Source: Candidatus Blautia intestinipullorum
GTDB lineage: Bacteria; Bacillota; Clostridia; Lachnospirales; Lachnospiraceae
DNA: 14,023 nt
Assembly: GCA_019120475.1 (NCBI GenBank)
Contig: DWVA01000115.1
Coordinates: 1-14,023, forward strand
Direction: 5' to 3'
Shown: in pieces, positions 13,275 through 14,023 of the stretch
Layout: the number at the start of each line of letters is the position of its first letter
Numbering within the stretch: position 1 is the first letter of the stretch
The notes under the pieces: model-generated
The model's input: only the letters and a program-made list of their open reading frames with translations
What the model was told of the DNA's origin: nothing
Databases searched by the model: none
Translations under genes and position numbers: made by a program

Positions 13275-14023
13275 TTACTTATCCAGCTTCAGACCTGCCA
13301 GCGCCTGAGCGAATGCATTGTTCACCGGCTCCTTCGCTTCCTTCTGCTGCTGTTTCATATATTTCTGAACATCCCGTTTTGTCACGCCGGCACCCTCTCT
13401 TTCCCTTCTTGCCTGGAAAGCGGAAAATCTTTCCTTATAACCGCAGACGCACACAAATGTCTCTTCTTTTCCTTTTACCAGAAGCTCCATCCTTTTATGA
13501 CATTTCGGACAGCGGGCGTTTGTCGTCCTTGCAATGGTTTCCCGGTATCCGCATTCTCTGTCCTGGCAGACAAGCATCCTGCTGTTTTTGCCGTTTACCG
13601 CCAGAAGGCGTTTGCCGCAGTTCGGACAGATCTTATTGATGATATTATCATGGCGGAAAGTTCCTTCTCCTGTTTTGATCTCGTCTACGATCTCACAGGT
13701 ATATTTCCTTATTCCCTTCAGGAACTCATCCTGGCGCAGCCTGCCTTTGGATATGTCCGAAAGCTTTTTCTCCCAGTCTGCCGTAAGATCAGGTTTTTTC
13801 AGATCCTCCGGCACAAGCTCCAGAAGCTGTTTTGCTTTGGAGGTCAGATGGATTTCATTTCCCTTTTTCTCCATAAGAAAAGTATGAAAAAGCTTTTCAA
13901 TGATATCCGCTCTGGTGGCAACTGTGCCAAGGCCGCCTGTTTCTCCCAGTGTTTTGGCTGCCTGCTGGTTTTTCACCGCCAGATATTTTACCGGATTTTC
14001 CATGGCGGCCAGAAGAGTAGCTT
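13275..14023 (-). CDS. topB: DNA topoisomerase III, C-terminal part, 5' end outside window
   Basis: The last 248 residues of a type IA topoisomerase. The frame is open to the window edge and begins ATLLAAMENPVKYL, the conserved stretch of the topoisomerase III core, so the ATG at 14003 is internal. LGTVATRADIIEKLF (25-39 counted from that Met) is another core motif. The C-terminal tail carries zinc-ribbon remnants: CPNCGKRLL with a following CQDRECGY, then CPKCHKRM with VCVCGY. The final part is basic and probably helps bind single-stranded DNA. The enzyme passes single strands to relax or decatenate DNA. It ends 51 nt before the dehydrogenase gene's -35 box. A chromosomal or mobile-element origin cannot be told from this part alone. 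Confidence 0.9.
   Translation of the reverse strand, partial: ATLLAAMENPVKYLAVKNQQAAKTLGETGGLGTVATRADIIEKLFHTFLMEKKGNEIHLTSKAKQLLELVPEDLKKPDLTADWEKKLSDISKGRLRQDEFLKGIRKYTCEIVDEIKTGEGTFRHDNIINKICPNCGKRLLAVNGKNSRMLVCQDRECGYRETIARTTNARCPKCHKRMELLVKGKEETFVCVCGYKERFSAFQARREREGAGVTKRDVQKYMKQQQKEAKEPVNNAFAQALAGLKLDK

Noticed and set aside
13275..14003. ATG at 14003 as the start of a small zinc-ribbon protein
   Set aside because: The frame continues upstream as ATLLAAMENP, a conserved internal topoisomerase III stretch, so the gene is cut by the window edge.

Overview
The window looks like chromosome from a gut Firmicute of the Lachnospiraceae/Clostridia type. The evidence is strong AGGAGG-type ribosome binding sites, moderate G+C content, a glycoside hydrolase family 31 enzyme very like the Blautia (Ruminococcus) obeum alpha-glucosidase Ro-alphaG1, and a queuine-salvage cluster of the kind described in Clostridioides difficile. 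Eleven protein genes are supported, two of them cut by the window edges. All but the AraC-type regulator lie on the minus strand. No tRNA, rRNA, insertion sequence or CRISPR array was seen.

Layout, left to right. (1) 1-1951: the first 650 codons of a very large HlyD/membrane-fusion-type efflux adaptor with Gly-rich and PET(E)-repeat linkers, followed by a promoter/terminator gap. (2) 2155-5179: a GH31 alpha-glucosidase (minus) and a divergent AraC/cupin regulator (plus), sharing a 136-bp control region that holds a direct repeat with a 10-bp period. (3) 5239-7774: a queuine-salvage operon, reading leftward as promoter, preQ1-I riboswitch, nucleoside hydrolase (QueK type), ECF transporter S component and radical SAM enzyme (QueL type). 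(4) 7832-9956: a Lon-like AAA+ ATPase without a protease domain, followed by a TetR regulator. (5) 10024-11906: a small alpha/beta hydrolase translationally coupled to a BrnQ branched-chain amino acid carrier. (6) 12000-13224: a D-lactate dehydrogenase-type 2-hydroxyacid dehydrogenase behind a consensus promoter and a roughly 200-nt leader with a 29-codon reading frame and a terminator-like hairpin. (7) 13275-14023: the C-terminal part of DNA topoisomerase III.

How the genes fit together. The queK-S component-queL operon would import queuine or queuosine, release the base, and cut it back to preQ1 for re-insertion into tRNA. The preQ1 riboswitch at its head would close a feedback loop on the pathway product. 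The AraC regulator most likely controls the alpha-glucosidase in response to an oligosaccharide. The points most worth a second look are the dehydrogenase leader (candidate attenuator), the riboswitch expression platform, the Asn in place of the usual catalytic His in the nucleoside hydrolase, the orphan Lon-like ATPase, and the oversized efflux adaptor.
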